In this document: in pieces, positions 11,819 through 23,092 of the stretch
Position numbering within the stretch: position 1 is the first letter of the stretch
Layout of the letters: every line of letters begins with the position of its first letter
Assembly (NCBI RefSeq): GCF_038502225.1
Contig: NW_027195373.1
Coordinates: 108,501-172,500, forward strand
Length of the DNA: 64,000 nucleotides
From: Cherax quadricarinatus
Taxonomy: Eukaryota > Arthropoda > Malacostraca > Decapoda > Parastacidae
Reading direction: 5' to 3'
Notes under the pieces: generated by a model
What the model was told of the DNA's origin: nothing
The model's database searches: none
The model's input: the letters and a program-made list of their open reading frames with translations, nothing else
Position numbers and translations under genes: made by a program

Positions 11819-14764
11819 TTATGAGACATACAAGTAGGGAACAGGATGAAGTTGGAGCCATCTGTGGGCCAGCATTTTCATTTGATCAACTGACGTTATC
11901 TCGTTGACATCATTATGCTGTACGAATGTGTTCCATACTCGAGTCATCCTGGGTATGTAAGATCTCAGATGGAGTGATGTTCTGGAGAAGGGTACAGCCA
12001 GAGTGAAGTTGCTGTTTTCTGCCCGTCTTGTGGCATAAAAGCTTGTTTCACGCTGTCCTCGAAGTGGATCCAAGTGTGGTATTTTGACAATATTGGCCTT
12101 GTACATAACAGTAAGGCCACCCACATCCCTCCTATGTTGAAGGCTCTGCTGAAATGACAGATCTATCCAAGATGGGTCCAGGCGAGAGATGAGACGTCTT
12201 GCTCTGTTCTCTACTCTGTCAAGCAGTCGCAGATGAGAGGGGGGGCAGGCAAACCAAGAAAGTGGAGCATACTCAAGGTGTGAGCGTACTTGTGCCTCGT
12301 ACAGGATCTTGCAACCCCTACTGTCAAGCAGATGCGAGATACGGCGAAGTGCTGTAAGCTTCCTGGCTGCCTTGTTTGCAAGATTTACAACATGGTTCTT
12401 CATGGTTAGTTTGGAGTCAAATTTCACCCCAAGGATATCAACTTCTTCTCCAGGTGCCAACATCGTCCCATTCATCCTTACTACTGCACCAGCATTACCA
12501 TCATGGTGCCTAGAGACGATCATCATTTGCGTTTTCTCAGGTGCAAATGTTACTTGCCATCTATTTCCCCAAGCTGATATAGCTCTCAGCTGGTGATTGA
12601 TGTAGCTTAGAGCAGCTGGCATTTCTTCTCTTGGATAAGTGAATGTCAGTGTACAGTCGTCTGCATATGCATGTGATTCTGGGATGAGATGAAGAAGGTC
12701 GTTGAAGTAGACATTCCATAACAGTGGACCCAGCACACTTCCTTGTGGAACACTTGCCCCAATAGGATGCCTTGCTGATTCTGTTCCATTGAGGACTACA
12801 CTTAGAGATCTACCATGAAGGTAATCACTGAGGAGACATAGCGTAGAGCCTGCAATTCCCAGTGCTTGAAGTTTTGCTAAGAGGCCCTGGTGCCACACCC
12901 GGTCGAAAGCGCCAGCAATGTCCAGTGCTACCACACAGCTGACTTTGGATTCATCCAGTGACTGGTGCCACTTAGTGGAGAGGTTTAACAACAGATCAGC
13001 AGCAGAGTAACCTTTCCTGAAGCCATATTGACGATCACAAAGTAGTGAGTGGTAGTTAAAAAAATCTGTCATTTGTCTTGAGATTATTGTCTCAAGGATC
13101 TTACCAGTGATTGACAGGAGTGACACTGGTCTGTAGTTGCTGATTTCTGCTCTGCTCTTCTTTTTGTGAACAGGGACTACATTTGCCTCTTTCCATGGAG
13201 AGGGCCATTTGCACTGTACTAGGCAGTGCTGAAAGATGCGAGTTAGAGGTGCTGCTAGCTGGTCTGCACATCTTCTCAACAATCTTGGGCTCAACTTGTC
13301 TGGGCCCACAGCCTTTTCCTGGTCAAGTGATTTAAGAAGGAAATGCACCTCCTCCTGCCTTATTGTCACCACTGACAGTTTTGACACAGTTCTTGCAGCT
13401 AGCCAAGGAGGGTCCCTTGTTGGATCAGGAACTTGCATTTTGGTAGCAAAGTGTTCAGCAAAGAGGTCCGCCTTCTCTTGACTACTAGTAGAGGTGGTCC
13501 CATCCTGTCGATTTAGAGGTGGAATAAGTTCATCAGGCAGATAACCTTGTCTGTCCTTGACCAGGGACCACCAGGTTTTGGAGCCTACCCTACCTGATGC
13601 TAACTTTCTTTTAGTGTCCACCTCCCATTTAGCAATGGCCCACTTTTGAACATCACCCATATGCCTACAGGCTTGCATGTGCAAGTTCCTGTTATAGGTG
13701 GTAGGATGTCTCTTATACCTTCGCCATGCTTTGTACTTAGCAGTAGCTGCCTCTCTACAACGAAAGCCAAACCAAGGCTGATCTGTAGGCTTTGTCACAT
13801 ATTGCCGGTGAGGAATGTGTTCTTGTTGCAGATTAAGGATGTGTCCAGTGAAGGCTTTCACTTGGTTGTCAACATCCCCCTGGAGAAGAGCATTCCAGTC
13901 GGTGGTGGCGAGCTCAGAGCAAAGGGCTGGCCAATTACCTCTTTCCCATAGCCAGGTTGTGCGTGTGGACTCCTCACCTCGTTCTGTTGGGATCTTAAGT
14001 GTGGTAAAAACAGCCTTGTGGTCAGACGATCCAACGTAGCCGAGGGGTTGACAAGTGACTATGCCTTCTGCCAGATCACTCACTACTGGGTCAAGGGAGG
14101 AGCCAGAGATATGAGTAGGGAAATCAACAAAGTTTCTCATGTCAAACACTGCAAGAAGGTCATCAAAGTCCCTCTGTATAAGGTGCTGGTTGAGGTCACC
14201 AACAATTATAATATGTTGACAGTTGTGTTGTAGCAGAAGGGAGTCAATATTTTCCATTAGGAAGTTGATAGGGTCTGCATGTTGCCACTGAGGTCTGTAC
14301 ATTGCACATGCTAGTACAGAGGTACTAGTGTTTATACAGAGCTTGAAGAACATCATTTCAAGATGTGTAGGGGTGGCAACATCTATGTGCTGGGCATGAA
14401 CACTTTTAGAGAAGCACACAGCAACACCACCTCCTTGCCCTTGCCTGTCTCTTCTCATCCATGAGGTGTAGCCAGCAATTCTTGCAAAATTTTCTGGAGT
14501 CCTGTCATCCAAAAATGTTTCAACAACAGCTATCATGTCTGGACGTCGAGTGTTCACAAAGCTATGTGTGAGCTCTCCAACATTAGTAATGAAACCTCTA
14601 ATGTTGGCCGACAGGATGCTGATAGACTGGCTCCTCATGATGAAGTGGTCAGCTTGAGGTGGTGGGTGTGTAGGGAATGTAAGGTGCCTGCCCTTGAGAG
14701 AGGTAGGGTACTGAGGCAGCTGCAGGGATGTAGGTCTGTGGTCTTGTATAAGGCCCAATCCCAC
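11819..14764 (-). CDS. LINE ORF2: AP-endonuclease / reverse transcriptase
   Basis: A 981-residue frame without stops. Residues about 48-260 form an apurinic-type endonuclease, seen from ANIRGF, the catalytic Glu in VVETF (82), YRPQ (156), GDLN (189-192), LDPVVSD (224-230) and SDHK (247-250). It nicks target DNA to start target-primed reverse transcription. Residues about 470-760 are the reverse transcriptase, with NYRPVSLL (543-550), ALDIAGAFD (613-621), PQGSVLGP (673-680) and the catalytic YADD (700-703). The C-terminus has RVWNTF, typical of CR1/Jockey-type proteins. The true start may be the Met at residue 43, just before the endonuclease, since the first 42 residues lie in the ORF1 overlap. 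All key residues are present, so this protein could still be functional. The assignment to the CR1/Jockey assemblage rather than a named family is an inference. Confidence 0.93.
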   Translation of the reverse strand: MGLGLIQDHRPTSLQLPQYPTSLKGRHLTFPTHPPPQADHFIMRSQSISILSANIRGFITNVGELTHSFVNTRRPDMIAVVETFLDDRTPENFARIAGYTSWMRRDRQGQGGGVAVCFSKSVHAQHIDVATPTHLEMMFFKLCINTSTSVLACAMYRPQWQHADPINFLMENIDSLLLQHNCQHIIIVGDLNQHLIQRDFDDLLAVFDMRNFVDFPTHISGSSLDPVVSDLAEGIVTCQPLGYVGSSDHKAVFTTLKIPTERGEESTRTTWLWERGNWPALCSELATTDWNALLQGDVDNQVKAFTGHILNLQQEHIPHRQYVTKPTDQPWFGFRCREAATAKYKAWRRYKRHPTTYNRNLHMQACRHMGDVQKWAIAKWEVDTKRKLASGRVGSKTWWSLVKDRQGYLPDELIPPLNRQDGTTSTSSQEKADLFAEHFATKMQVPDPTRDPPWLAARTVSKLSVVTIRQEEVHFLLKSLDQEKAVGPDKLSPRLLRRCADQLAAPLTRIFQHCLVQCKWPSPWKEANVVPVHKKKSRAEISNYRPVSLLSITGKILETIISRQMTDFFNYHSLLCDRQYGFRKGYSAADLLLNLSTKWHQSLDESKVSCVVALDIAGAFDRVWHQGLLAKLQALGIAGSTLCLLSDYLHGRSLSVVLNGTESARHPIGASVPQGSVLGPLLWNVYFNDLLHLIPESHAYADDCTLTFTYPREEMPAALSYINHQLRAISAWGNRWQVTFAPEKTQMMIVSRHHDGNAGAVVRMNGTMLAPGEEVDILGVKFDSKLTMKNHVVNLANKAARKLTALRRISHLLDSRGCKILYEAQVRSHLEYAPLSWFACPPSHLRLLDRVENRARRLISRLDPSWIDLSFQQSLQHRRDVGGLTVMYKANIVKIPHLDPLRGQRETSFYATRRAENSNFTLAVPFSRTSLHLRSYIPRMTRVWNTFVQHNDVNEITSVDQMKMLAHRWLQLHPVPYLYVS

Positions 14765-15488
14765 CTGCTGGGCTGGGATAGGAGTAGCTAAGTGGGTGAC
14801 GTGTGAGAGTGTTTACCAATTCAGAGATCCTGCTGGTTTGTTCTGAGAACAGGTCTCTAAACAGGTGGCCCTGTCTGTCAAGTTCCTTTTTCTTCCGACA
14901 CTGGTCCTCCTTATGTCCTTTCTTGTAGCAGTAGTTACACCTGGTATCTCGCAGGCAGTTGTTGGCAGAGTGCCCCTTCCGGTGACAGCGAGAGCACAGC
15001 TTAGGTGCCTGGGAGGGTGGACTAGGATTTGTTGTACCTCCTGTGTTTCGCAGATTTGTCCTCAGATTCTGCCGCTGGAACTGTGTTAGTGGAGGGTGAG
15101 ACGGCTGTAGATGTCTTCCTCCACCACGTCCTCCTCCACATCCTCTACCCCGCCCTCTACCAGTTCTGACAGATGTGTCCCTGCTGTTCGTACTTCGGCA
15201 CAGTAGGTGATCAGGTGCAGTGATAGTTCCCTGATCACTAACTGCACCGTTCTCTGGTGGAGAAACTCCTGGCTCAGAACTTGCTGTCGAAGCACTACTA
15301 CCAGATTCTAGAATAGTATCGGCAGGTGTGCTGACAGGTGTAGGATCAGAGATGGTATGTGCACTGTCAAGTAGACTGGCAGTGGCTGAAGCAGAGATGT
15401 CAGGTGTAGGAGAATTAACAGATCCAAGGCTCTCTCTCTCGGATAAACCTGAGTACTTGGTAGAGAAACGTGCTGACTTTTCCCTCAA
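14649..15488 (-). CDS. LINE ORF1: zinc-knuckle nucleic-acid-binding protein, 5'-partial
   Basis: About 279 residues. A Ser/Thr/Pro-rich N-terminal part is followed by an Arg/Gly-rich stretch. Then come two CCHC zinc knuckles, CSRCHRKGHSANNC and CNYCYKKGHKEDQC, both spaced C-x2-C-x4-H-x4-C, and a basic KKKELDR segment. Such ORF1 proteins coat LINE RNA in a nucleocapsid-like particle. The frame opens after a stop near 15,512 and contains no ATG, so the first codon here (TTG) is not a credible start. I infer that the N-terminus was lost by 5' truncation. It overlaps ORF2 in a different frame, as in related elements where ORF2 is reached by reinitiation or frameshifting. Confidence 0.85.
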   Translation of the reverse strand: MREKSARFSTKYSGLSERESLGSVNSPTPDISASATASLLDSAHTISDPTPVSTPADTILESGSSASTASSEPGVSPPENGAVSDQGTITAPDHLLCRSTNSRDTSVRTGRGRGRGCGGGRGGGRHLQPSHPPLTQFQRQNLRTNLRNTGGTTNPSPPSQAPKLCSRCHRKGHSANNCLRDTRCNYCYKKGHKEDQCRKKKELDRQGHLFRDLFSEQTSRISELVNTLTRHPLSYSYPSPAGGIGPYTRPQTYIPAAASVPYLSQGQAPYIPYTPTTSS

Positions 15489-15540
15489 AATGTCGACGTT
15501 TCGGTCATTTTACATTTCTCCATTTCAGTCGTTATGTCGC

Positions 15541-16210
15541 GACCTCTGCTTTCACTATTCCTGCTTTCACTATTCCTGCTTTCACCATTCCTGCTTTCAC
15601 TATTCCTGTTTTCACCATTCCTGCTTTCACTATTCCTGTTTTCGCCATTCCTGCTTTCACTATTCCTGTTTTCCCACATTCCTGCTTTCACTATTCCTGT
15701 TTTCCCCCATTCCTGCTTTCACTATTCCTGTTTTCCAACATTCCTGCTTTCACTATTCCTGTTTCCCCCATTCCTGCTTTCACTATTCCTGTTTCCCTCA
15801 TTACTGCTTTCACTTTTCCTGTTTTCCCACGTTCCTGCTTTCACTATTCGTTTTCTACCATTCCTGCTTTCACTATTCCTGTTTTCCCTATTCCTGCTTG
15901 CACTATTCCTGTTTTCTCACATTCCTGCTTTCACTATTCCTGTTTTCCCACATTCCTGCTTTCGCTATTCCGTTTTCTACCATTCCTGCTTTCACTATTC
16001 CTGTTTTCCCCATTCCTGCTTTCACTATTCCTGCTTTCACCATTCCTGCTTCCCACATTCGTACTTTCACTATTCCTGTTTCCCCCCATTCCTGCTTTCA
16101 CTATTCCTGTTTTCCCACATTCGTACTTTCACTATTCCTGTTTCCCCCCATTCCTGTTTTCTCACATTCCTGCTTTCACCCATTCCTGCTCTAAACATTC
16201 CTACTTTCCC
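15541..16210. repeat. TTCCTGCTTTCACTA minisatellite
   Basis: Units of about 15-16 bp (TTCCTGCTTTCACTA) alternate with TTCCTGTTTTCCCAC-like units, so the effective period is often about 31 bp. The plus strand is almost purely pyrimidine. Frames through it are repeat artefacts. Confidence 0.92.
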
Positions 16211-16324
16211 CCATTTCTTTCCCATCTCCTCCGAAACGCAAGCATCACTTCCCCCTCTCCCCTCCCCTTAGGCACTAATTTCAGACCCCCTACCACCCTC
16301 CCCTTCCCCCCTAAGCCCCTGACA

Positions 16325-16425
16325 GCGTGAAACTGAAGCCAGTTAAAAGTTTTGCACTCTGGCGGGATTGCTGATTCTTGTCTCTGTGTCTCGTGAACAT
16401 GGAAGATGACATGCTCATTTTCACA
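16325..16425 (+). mobile_element. Old fragment resembling the RTE-like LINE leader
   Basis: GTGAAAC, TTTTGCA, GGGATTGCTG and GTCTC..TGAACA occur in the same order and spacing as in the leader of the RTE-like LINE at about 59,620-59,700, with clear divergence (perhaps 70% by eye). I read it as an ancient 5' UTR fragment of that family or a relative. The surrounding sequence (16,211-16,437) shows nothing else. Confidence 0.55.
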
Positions 16426-16437
16426 ACTTTCTATTTA

Positions 16438-17783
16438 CTTTCACTTTACACTTTTCACTCTCCACTTTCACTGTTCACTCTCCACTTTCACTGTTCACTC
16501 TCCACTTTCACTGTTCACTCCACTTTCACTGTTCACTCTGCACTTTCACTGTTCACTCCACTTTCACTGTTCACTCCACTTTCACTGTTCACTCTCCACT
16601 TTCACTGTTCACTCCACTTTCACTGTTCACTCTGCACTTTCACTGTTCACTCTCCATTTTCACTGTTCACTTTTACTCTGCACTTTCACTGTTCACTTTC
16701 TGCAATTATCAATGTCCACTTTCACTGTTCACTTTTACTCTGCACTTTCACTGTTCACTTTCACTTCACTTTCACTGCAATTATCAATGTTCACTCTCAC
16801 TGTTCACTTTTACTCTGCACTTTCACTGTTCACTTTCACTGCAATTATCACTGTACACTTTTACTCTGCACTTTCACTGTTCGCTTTCACTCTGCACTTT
16901 CACTCTGCAATTATCAGTGTTCACTTTCACTGTTCACTTTCACTTTCACTCTTTCAGTCTGCCCTTTCACTCTACACTTTCACTGCACTTTCTGCACTTT
17001 CACTCTGCACTTTCACTGCACTTTCACTACACTTTCACTGCACTTTCACTCTGCACTTTCTGCACTTTCACTCTGCACTTTCTGCACTTTCACTCTGCAC
17101 TTTCACTCAGTCTGCACTTTCACTGCACTTTCACTCTACACTTTCACTGCACTTTCTGCACTTTCACTCTGCACTTTCACTCTGGACTTTCACTCTGCAC
17201 TTTCACTCTGCACTTTCACTCTGGACTTTCACTCTGCACTTTCACTCTGGACTTTCACTCTGCACTTTCACTCTGCACTTTCACTCTGGACTTTCACTCT
17301 GCACTTTCACTCTGCACTTTCACTCTGGACTTTCACTCTGCACTTTCACTCTGGACTTTCACTCTGCACTTTCACTCTGGACTTTCACTCTGCACTTTCA
17401 CTCTGCACTTTCACTCTGGACTTTCACTCTGCACTTTCACTCTGCACTTTCACTCTGGACTTTCACTCTGGACTTTCACTCTGCACTTTCACTCTGCACT
17501 TTCACTCTGCACTTTCACTCTGGACTTTCACTCTGCACTTTCACTCTGGACTTTCACTCTGCACTTTCACTCTGGATTTTCACTCTGCACTTTCACTCTG
17601 CACTTTCACTCTGCACTTTCACTCTGGACTTTCACTCTGCACTTTCACTCTGGACTTTCACTCTGCACTTTCACTCTGGACTTTCACTCTGGACTTTCAC
17701 TCTGCACTTTCACTCTGGACTTTCACTCTGCACTTTCACTCTGGACTTTCACTCTGCACTTTCACTCTGGACTTTCCTTTTAA
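16438..17783. repeat. 13-bp minisatellite with older, longer units at left
   Basis: From about 17,160 the array is regular 13-bp ACTTTCACTCTGS, with S = C or G giving GCACTTT and GGACTTT units in irregular alternation. To the left (16,438-17,160) the units are less regular, with TGTTCACTCTCC, TTTTACTCTGC and interspersed CAATTATCA. This suggests that the right side expanded most recently. Reading frames repeat every 39 bp and are not genes. Confidence 0.93.
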
Positions 17784-17839
17784 TAATAAAAATAATAGTA
17801 TGTAATGGTAATGATAAATAACATCAATAATAATTGGTT

Positions 17840-18062
17840 TATTATATCTGGTTTATCAGGTTTCATCTGGTTTATTGTCTGGTTTATGATGTTTCATCTG
17901 GTTTATTGTGTCTGGTTTATGATGTTTCATCTGGTTTATTGTGTCTGGTTTATGATGTTTCATCTGGTTTATTGTGTCTGGTTTATGATGTTTCATCTGG
18001 TTTATTGTGTCTGGTTTATGATGTTTCATCTGGTTTATTGTGTCTGGTTTATGATGTTTCAT
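17840..18062. repeat. 33-bp tandem repeat
   Basis: About six copies of a 33-bp unit with CTGGTTTATTGTGTCTGG and TTTATGATGTTTCAT. It shares TCTGGTTTAT with the 14-bp array that follows without a break, so one probably seeded the other. Confidence 0.92.
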
Positions 18063-18738
18063 CTGGTTTATCATGTCTGGTTTATCATGTCTGGTTTATC
18101 ATGTCTGGTTTATCATGTCTGGTTTATCATGTCTGGTTTATCATGTCTGGTTTATCATGTCTGGTTTATCATGTCTGGTTTATCATGTCTGGTTTATCAT
18201 GTCTGGTTTATCATGTATGGATTATCATGTCTGGTTTATCATGTCTGGTTTATCATGTCTGGTTTATCATGTCTGGTTTATCATGTCTGGTTTATCATGT
18301 CTGGTTTATCATGTATGGATTATCATGTCTGGTTTATCATGTCTGGTTTATCATGTATGGATTATCATGTCTGGTTTATCATGTCTGGTTTATCATGTCT
18401 GGTTTATCATGTCTGGTTTATCATGTCTGGTTTATCATGTCTGGTTTATCATGTCTGGTTTATCATGTCTGGTTTATCATGTCTGGTTTATCATGTATGG
18501 ATTATCATGTCTGGTTTATCATGTCTGGTTTATCATGTCTGGTTTATCATGTCTTTTTTATCATGTCTGGTTTATCATGTCTGGTTTATCATGTATGGAT
18601 TATCATGTCTGGTTTATCATGTCTGGTTTATCATGTATGGATTATCATGTCTGGTTTATCATGTCTGGTTTATCATGTCTGGTTTATCATGTCTGGTTTA
18701 TCATGTCTGGTTTATCATGTCTGGTTTATCATGTCAGG
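18063..18738. repeat. 14-bp minisatellite
   Basis: About 48 copies of TCATGTCTGGTTTA. A TATGGAT variant occurs six times at spacings of 98, 42, 140, 98 and 42 bp, which means a 280-bp (20-unit) block was duplicated. One unit at about 18,552 reads GTCTTTTTTATC. Confidence 0.95.
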
Positions 18739-18837
18739 TTGTTGAGGCTTCATGTCTCTCCTTGACATGCGTGATGGTTGACATGATCTCACCTCGTAAT
18801 GAGGAAGACAGTTTTCACTACTCCTTCCAGACTGCTA

Positions 18838-20247
18838 CTCATGTTCCTTCTCATATTCCTCATGTTCCTCCTCTTCCTCATATTCCCCTGTTCCTCATAT
18901 TCCCCTGTTCCTCATATTCCTCCTGTTCCTCATATTCCCCTGTTCCTCATATTCCCCTGTTCCTCATACTCCTCCTGTTCCTCATACTCCTCCTGTTCCT
19001 CATATTCCCCTGTTCCTCATATTCTTCCTGTTCCTCATATTCCCCTGTTCCTCATATTCCCCTGTTCTTCATATTCCCCTGTTCCTCATATTCCCCTGTT
19101 CCTCATATTCCCCTGTTCTTCATATTCCCCTGTTCCTCATATTCCCCTGTTCTTCATATTCCCCTGTTCCTCATATTCCCCTGTTCTTCATATTCCCCTG
19201 TTCTTCATATTCCCCTGTTCCTCATATTCCCCTGTTCCTCATATTCCCCTGTTCCTCATATTCCCCTGTTCCTCATATTCCCCTGTTCTTCATATTCCCC
19301 TGTTCCTCATATTCCTCCTGTTCCTCATATTCCCCTGTTCTTCATATTCCCCTGTTCCTCATACTCCTCCTGTTCCTCATATTCCCCTGTTCCTCATATT
19401 CTTCCTGTTCCTCATATTCCCCTGTTCCTCATATTCCCCTGTTCTTCATATTCCCCTGTTCCTCATATTCCCCTGTTCCTCATATTCCCCTGTTCCTCAT
19501 ATTCCCCTGTTCCTCATATTCCCCTGTTCTTCATATTCCCCTGTTCCTCATATTCCTCCTGTTCCTCATATTCCCCTGTTCTTCATATTCCCCTGTTCCT
19601 CATACTCCTCCTGTTCCTCATATTCCCCTGTTCCTCATATTCCCCTGTTCCTCATACTCCTCCTGTTCCTCATACTCCTCCTGTTCCTCATATTCCCCTG
19701 TTCCTCATATTCCTCCTGTTCCTCATATTCCCCTGTACTTCATATTCCCCTGTTCCTCATATTCCCCTGTTCCTCATATTCCCGTTTCTCATATTCCCCT
19801 GTTCCTCATATTCCTCCTGTTCCTCATATTCCCCTGTTCCTCATATTCCCCTGTTCTTCATATTCCCCTGTTCCTCATATTCCTCCTGTTCCTCATATTC
19901 CCCTGTTCTTCATATTCCCCTGTTCCTCATATTCCTCCTGTTCCTCATATTCCCCTGTTCTTCATATTCCCCTGTTCCTCATATTCCTCCTGTTCCTCAT
20001 ATTCCCCTGTTCCTCATATTCCCCTGTTCTTCATATTCCCCTGTTCCTCATATTCCTCCTGTTCCTCATATTCCCCTGTTCCTCATATTCCTCCTGTTCC
20101 TCATATTCCCCTGTTCTTCATATTCCCCTGTTCCTCATATTCCTCCTGTTCCTCATATTCCCCTGTTCTTCATATTCCCCTGTTCCTCATATTCCTCCTG
20201 TTCCTCATATTCCCCTGTTCCTCATATTCCTCCTGTTTCTCCTTCAC
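18838..20247. repeat. 17-bp minisatellite
   Basis: About 80 copies of CCCCTGTTCCTCATATT with TCCTG, TTCATATT and CATACTC variants. The plus strand is strongly pyrimidine-rich. The 848-residue open frame across this and the preceding arrays is a by-product. Confidence 0.94.
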
Positions 20248-20282
20248 AATATAGATCGTTCAGCAAGGCAGTGGCGTATAAC

Positions 20283-20284
<2 letters not shown>

Positions 20285-20326
<42 letters not shown>

Positions 20327-20327
20327 A
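20285..20327. repeat. (CT)n tract at the 3' end of LINE copy 2
   Basis: About 20 CT dinucleotides directly joined to the LINE 3' terminus (ACACAGGGTTTGAC on the plus strand), with no A-tail between. Confidence 0.92.
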
Positions 20328-23056
20328 CAGGGTTTGACATGGTTAGGTTAAGGATTCCTAACTTTATTGGCAAGCTAAGAGCTGTTACCTACATCAGCTC
20401 ATTTGAAAGAATTTTTATTGTTATGAGACATACAAGTAGGGAAAAGGATGTAATTGGAGCCATCTGTGGGCCAGCTGAGGGCCATCTGTGAGCCAACTGA
20501 GGGCCGTCTGTGGGCCAGCTGAGGGCCATCTGTGAGCCAGCATTTTCATTTGATCAACTGACTTTATCTCGTTGACATCATAATGCTGTAGGAATGTGTT
20601 CCATACTCGAGTCATCCTGGGGATAATTGATCTCAGATGAAGTGATGTTCTGGAGAAGGTTACAGCCAGAGTCAAGTTGCTGCTGGCTGCCCGTCTTGTG
20701 GTATACAAGCTTGCTTCACGCTGTCCTCGAAGTGGATCCAAGTGTGGTACTTTGACAATATTGGCCTTGTACATAACAGTAAGGCCACCCACATCCCTCC
20801 TATGTTGAAGGCTCTGCTGAAATGACAGATCTATCCAGGATGGGTCCAGGCGAGAGATGAGACGTCTTGCTCTGTTCTCTACTCTGTCAAGCAGTCGCAG
20901 ATGAGGGACAGGCAAACCAAGAAAGTGGAACATACTCAAGGTGTGAGCGTACTTGTGCCTCGTACAGAAGTAGACATTCCATAACAATGGACCCAGCACG
21001 TTTCCTTGTGGAACACTTGCCCCAATAGGATGTCTTGCTGATTCCGTTCCATTGAGGACTACACTTAGAGATCTACCATGAAGGTAATCACTGAGGAGAC
21101 ATAGCGTAGAGCCTGCAATTCCCAGTGCTTGAAGTTTTGCTAAGAGGCCCTGGTGCCACACCCGGTCGAAAGCGCCAGCAATGTCCAGTGCTACCACACA
21201 GCTGATTTTGGATTCATCCAGTGACTGGTGCCACTTAGTGGAGAGGTTTAACAACAGATCAGCAGCAGAGTAACCTTTCCTGAAGCCATATTGACGATCA
21301 CAAAGTAGTGAGTGGTAGTAAAAAAAACTCTGTCATTTGTCTTGAGATTATTGTCTCAAGGATCTTACCAGTGATTGACAGGAGTGACACTGGTCTGTAG
21401 TTGCTGATTTCTGCTCTGCTCTTCTTTTTGTGAACAGGGACTACATTTGCCTCTTTCCATAGAGAGGGCCATTTACACTGTACTAGGCAGTGCTGAAAGA
21501 TGCGAGTTAGAGGTGCTGCTAGCTGGTCTGCACATCTTCTCAACAATCTTGGGCTCAACTTGTCTAGGCCCACAGCGTTTTCTTGGTCAAGCGATTTAAG
21601 AAGGAAATGCACCTCCTCCTGCCTTATTGTCACCACTGACAGTTTTGACACAGTTCTTGCAGCTAGCCAAGGAGGATCCCTTGCTGGATCAGGAACTTGC
21701 ATTTTGGTAGCAAAGTGTTCAGCAAAGAGTTCCGCCTTCTCTTGACTACTAGTAGAGGTGGTCCCATCCTGTCGATTTAGAGGTGGAATAAGTTCATCAG
21801 GCAGATAACCTTGTCTGTCCTTGACCAGGGACCACCAGGTTTTGGAGCCTACCCTACCTGATGCTAGCTTTCTTTTAGTGTCCACCTCCCATTTAGCAAT
21901 GGCCCACTTTTGAACATCACCCATATGCCTACAGGCTTGCATGTGCAAGTTCCTGTTATAGGTGGTAGGATGTCTCTTATACCTTCGCCATGCTTTGTAC
22001 TTAGCAGTAGCAGCCTCTCTACAACGAAAGCCAAACCAAGGCTGATCTGTAGGCTTTGTCACATATTGCCGGTGAGGAATGTGTTCTTGTTGTAGATTAA
22101 GGATGTGTCCAGTAAAGGCTTTCACTTGGTTGTCAACATCCCCTTGGAGAAGAGCATTCCAGTCGGTGGTGGCGAGCTCAGAGCAAAGGGCTGGCCAATT
22201 ACCTCTTTCCCATAGCCAGGTTGTGCGTGTGGACTCCTCACCTCGTTCTGTTGGGATCTTAAGTGTGGTAAAAACAGCCTTGTGGTCAGACGATCCAACG
22301 TAGCCGAGGGGTTGACAAGTGACTATACCTTCTGCCAGATCACTCACTACTGGGTCAAGGGAGGAGCCAGAGATATGAGTAGGGAAATCAACAAAGTTTC
22401 TCATGTCAAACACTGCAAGAAGGTCATCAAAGTCCCTCTGTATAAGGTGCTGGTTGAGGTCACCAACAATTATAATATGTTGACAGTTGTGTTGTAGCAG
22501 AAGGGAGTCAATATTTTCCATTAGGAAGTTGATAGGGTCTGCATGTTGCCACTGAGGTCTGTACATTGCACATACTAGTACAGAGGTACTAGTGTTTATG
22601 TTGCCACTGAGGTCTGTACATTGCACATGCTAGTACAGAGGTACTAGTGTTTATACAGAGCTTGAAGAACATCATTTCAAGATGTGTAGGGGTGGCAACA
22701 TCAATGTGCTGGGCATGAACACTTTTAGAGAAGCACACAGCAACACCTCCTCCTTGCCCTTGCCTGTCTCTTCTCATCCATGAGGTGTAGCCAGCAATTC
22801 TTGCAAAATTTTCTGGAGTCCTGTCATCCAAAAATGTTTCAACAGCTATCATGTCGGGACGTCGAGTGTTCACAAAGCTATGTGTGAGCTCTCCAACATT
22901 AGTAATGAAACCTCTAATGTTGGCCGACAGGATGCTGATAGACTGGCTCCTCATGATGAAGTGGTCAGCTTGAGGTGGTGGGTGTGTAGGGAATGTAAGG
23001 TGCCTGCCCTTGAGAGAGGTAGGGTACTGAGGCAGCTGCAGGGATGTGGGTCTGTG
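20328..23056 (-). mobile_element. Non-LTR retrotransposon copy 2, decayed and 5'-truncated
   Basis: Same family as the copy at 11.7-15.5 kb and nearly identical by eye where they align. It has the same 3' end but lacks the A-tail, and it stops in the ORF1/ORF2 overlap (equivalent to about 14,741). (CT)n lies at both ends. Changes relative to copy 1 are a 410-bp internal deletion, a four-fold expanded 24-bp block near 20,457-20,545, a tandem duplication near 22,590-22,660, and small indels. Confidence 0.92.
20421..23052 (-). pseudogene. Broken LINE ORF2 (endonuclease / reverse transcriptase)
   Basis: Three frames cover what is one ORF2 in the first copy: 22,589-23,239 (endonuclease N-terminus, read through from the CT tract), 21,298-22,626 (rest of the endonuclease to RT motif NYRPVSLL) and 20,421-21,254 (RT from LNLSTKW to the C-terminus). 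A tandem duplication near 22,600 separates the first two and an indel in the A-run near 21,317 separates the last two. The 410-bp deletion, equivalent to 12,305-12,714 of copy 1, removes the YADD catalytic motif and the palm that follows. A second small indel happens to put the C-terminal part back in frame. The protein cannot reverse transcribe. Confidence 0.9.

Positions 23057-23092
<36 letters not shown>

Noticed and set aside
12309..14791. Plus-strand frames opposite LINE ORF2 (e.g. 12,309-12,596 and 13,236-13,481)
   Set aside because: Shadows of the intact minus-strand ORF2; the same shadows recur in the decayed second copy.
15541..16330. 288-codon and related frames in the TTCCTGC array
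   Set aside because: Overlapping open frames in all three plus phases, typical of a stop-poor pyrimidine repeat.
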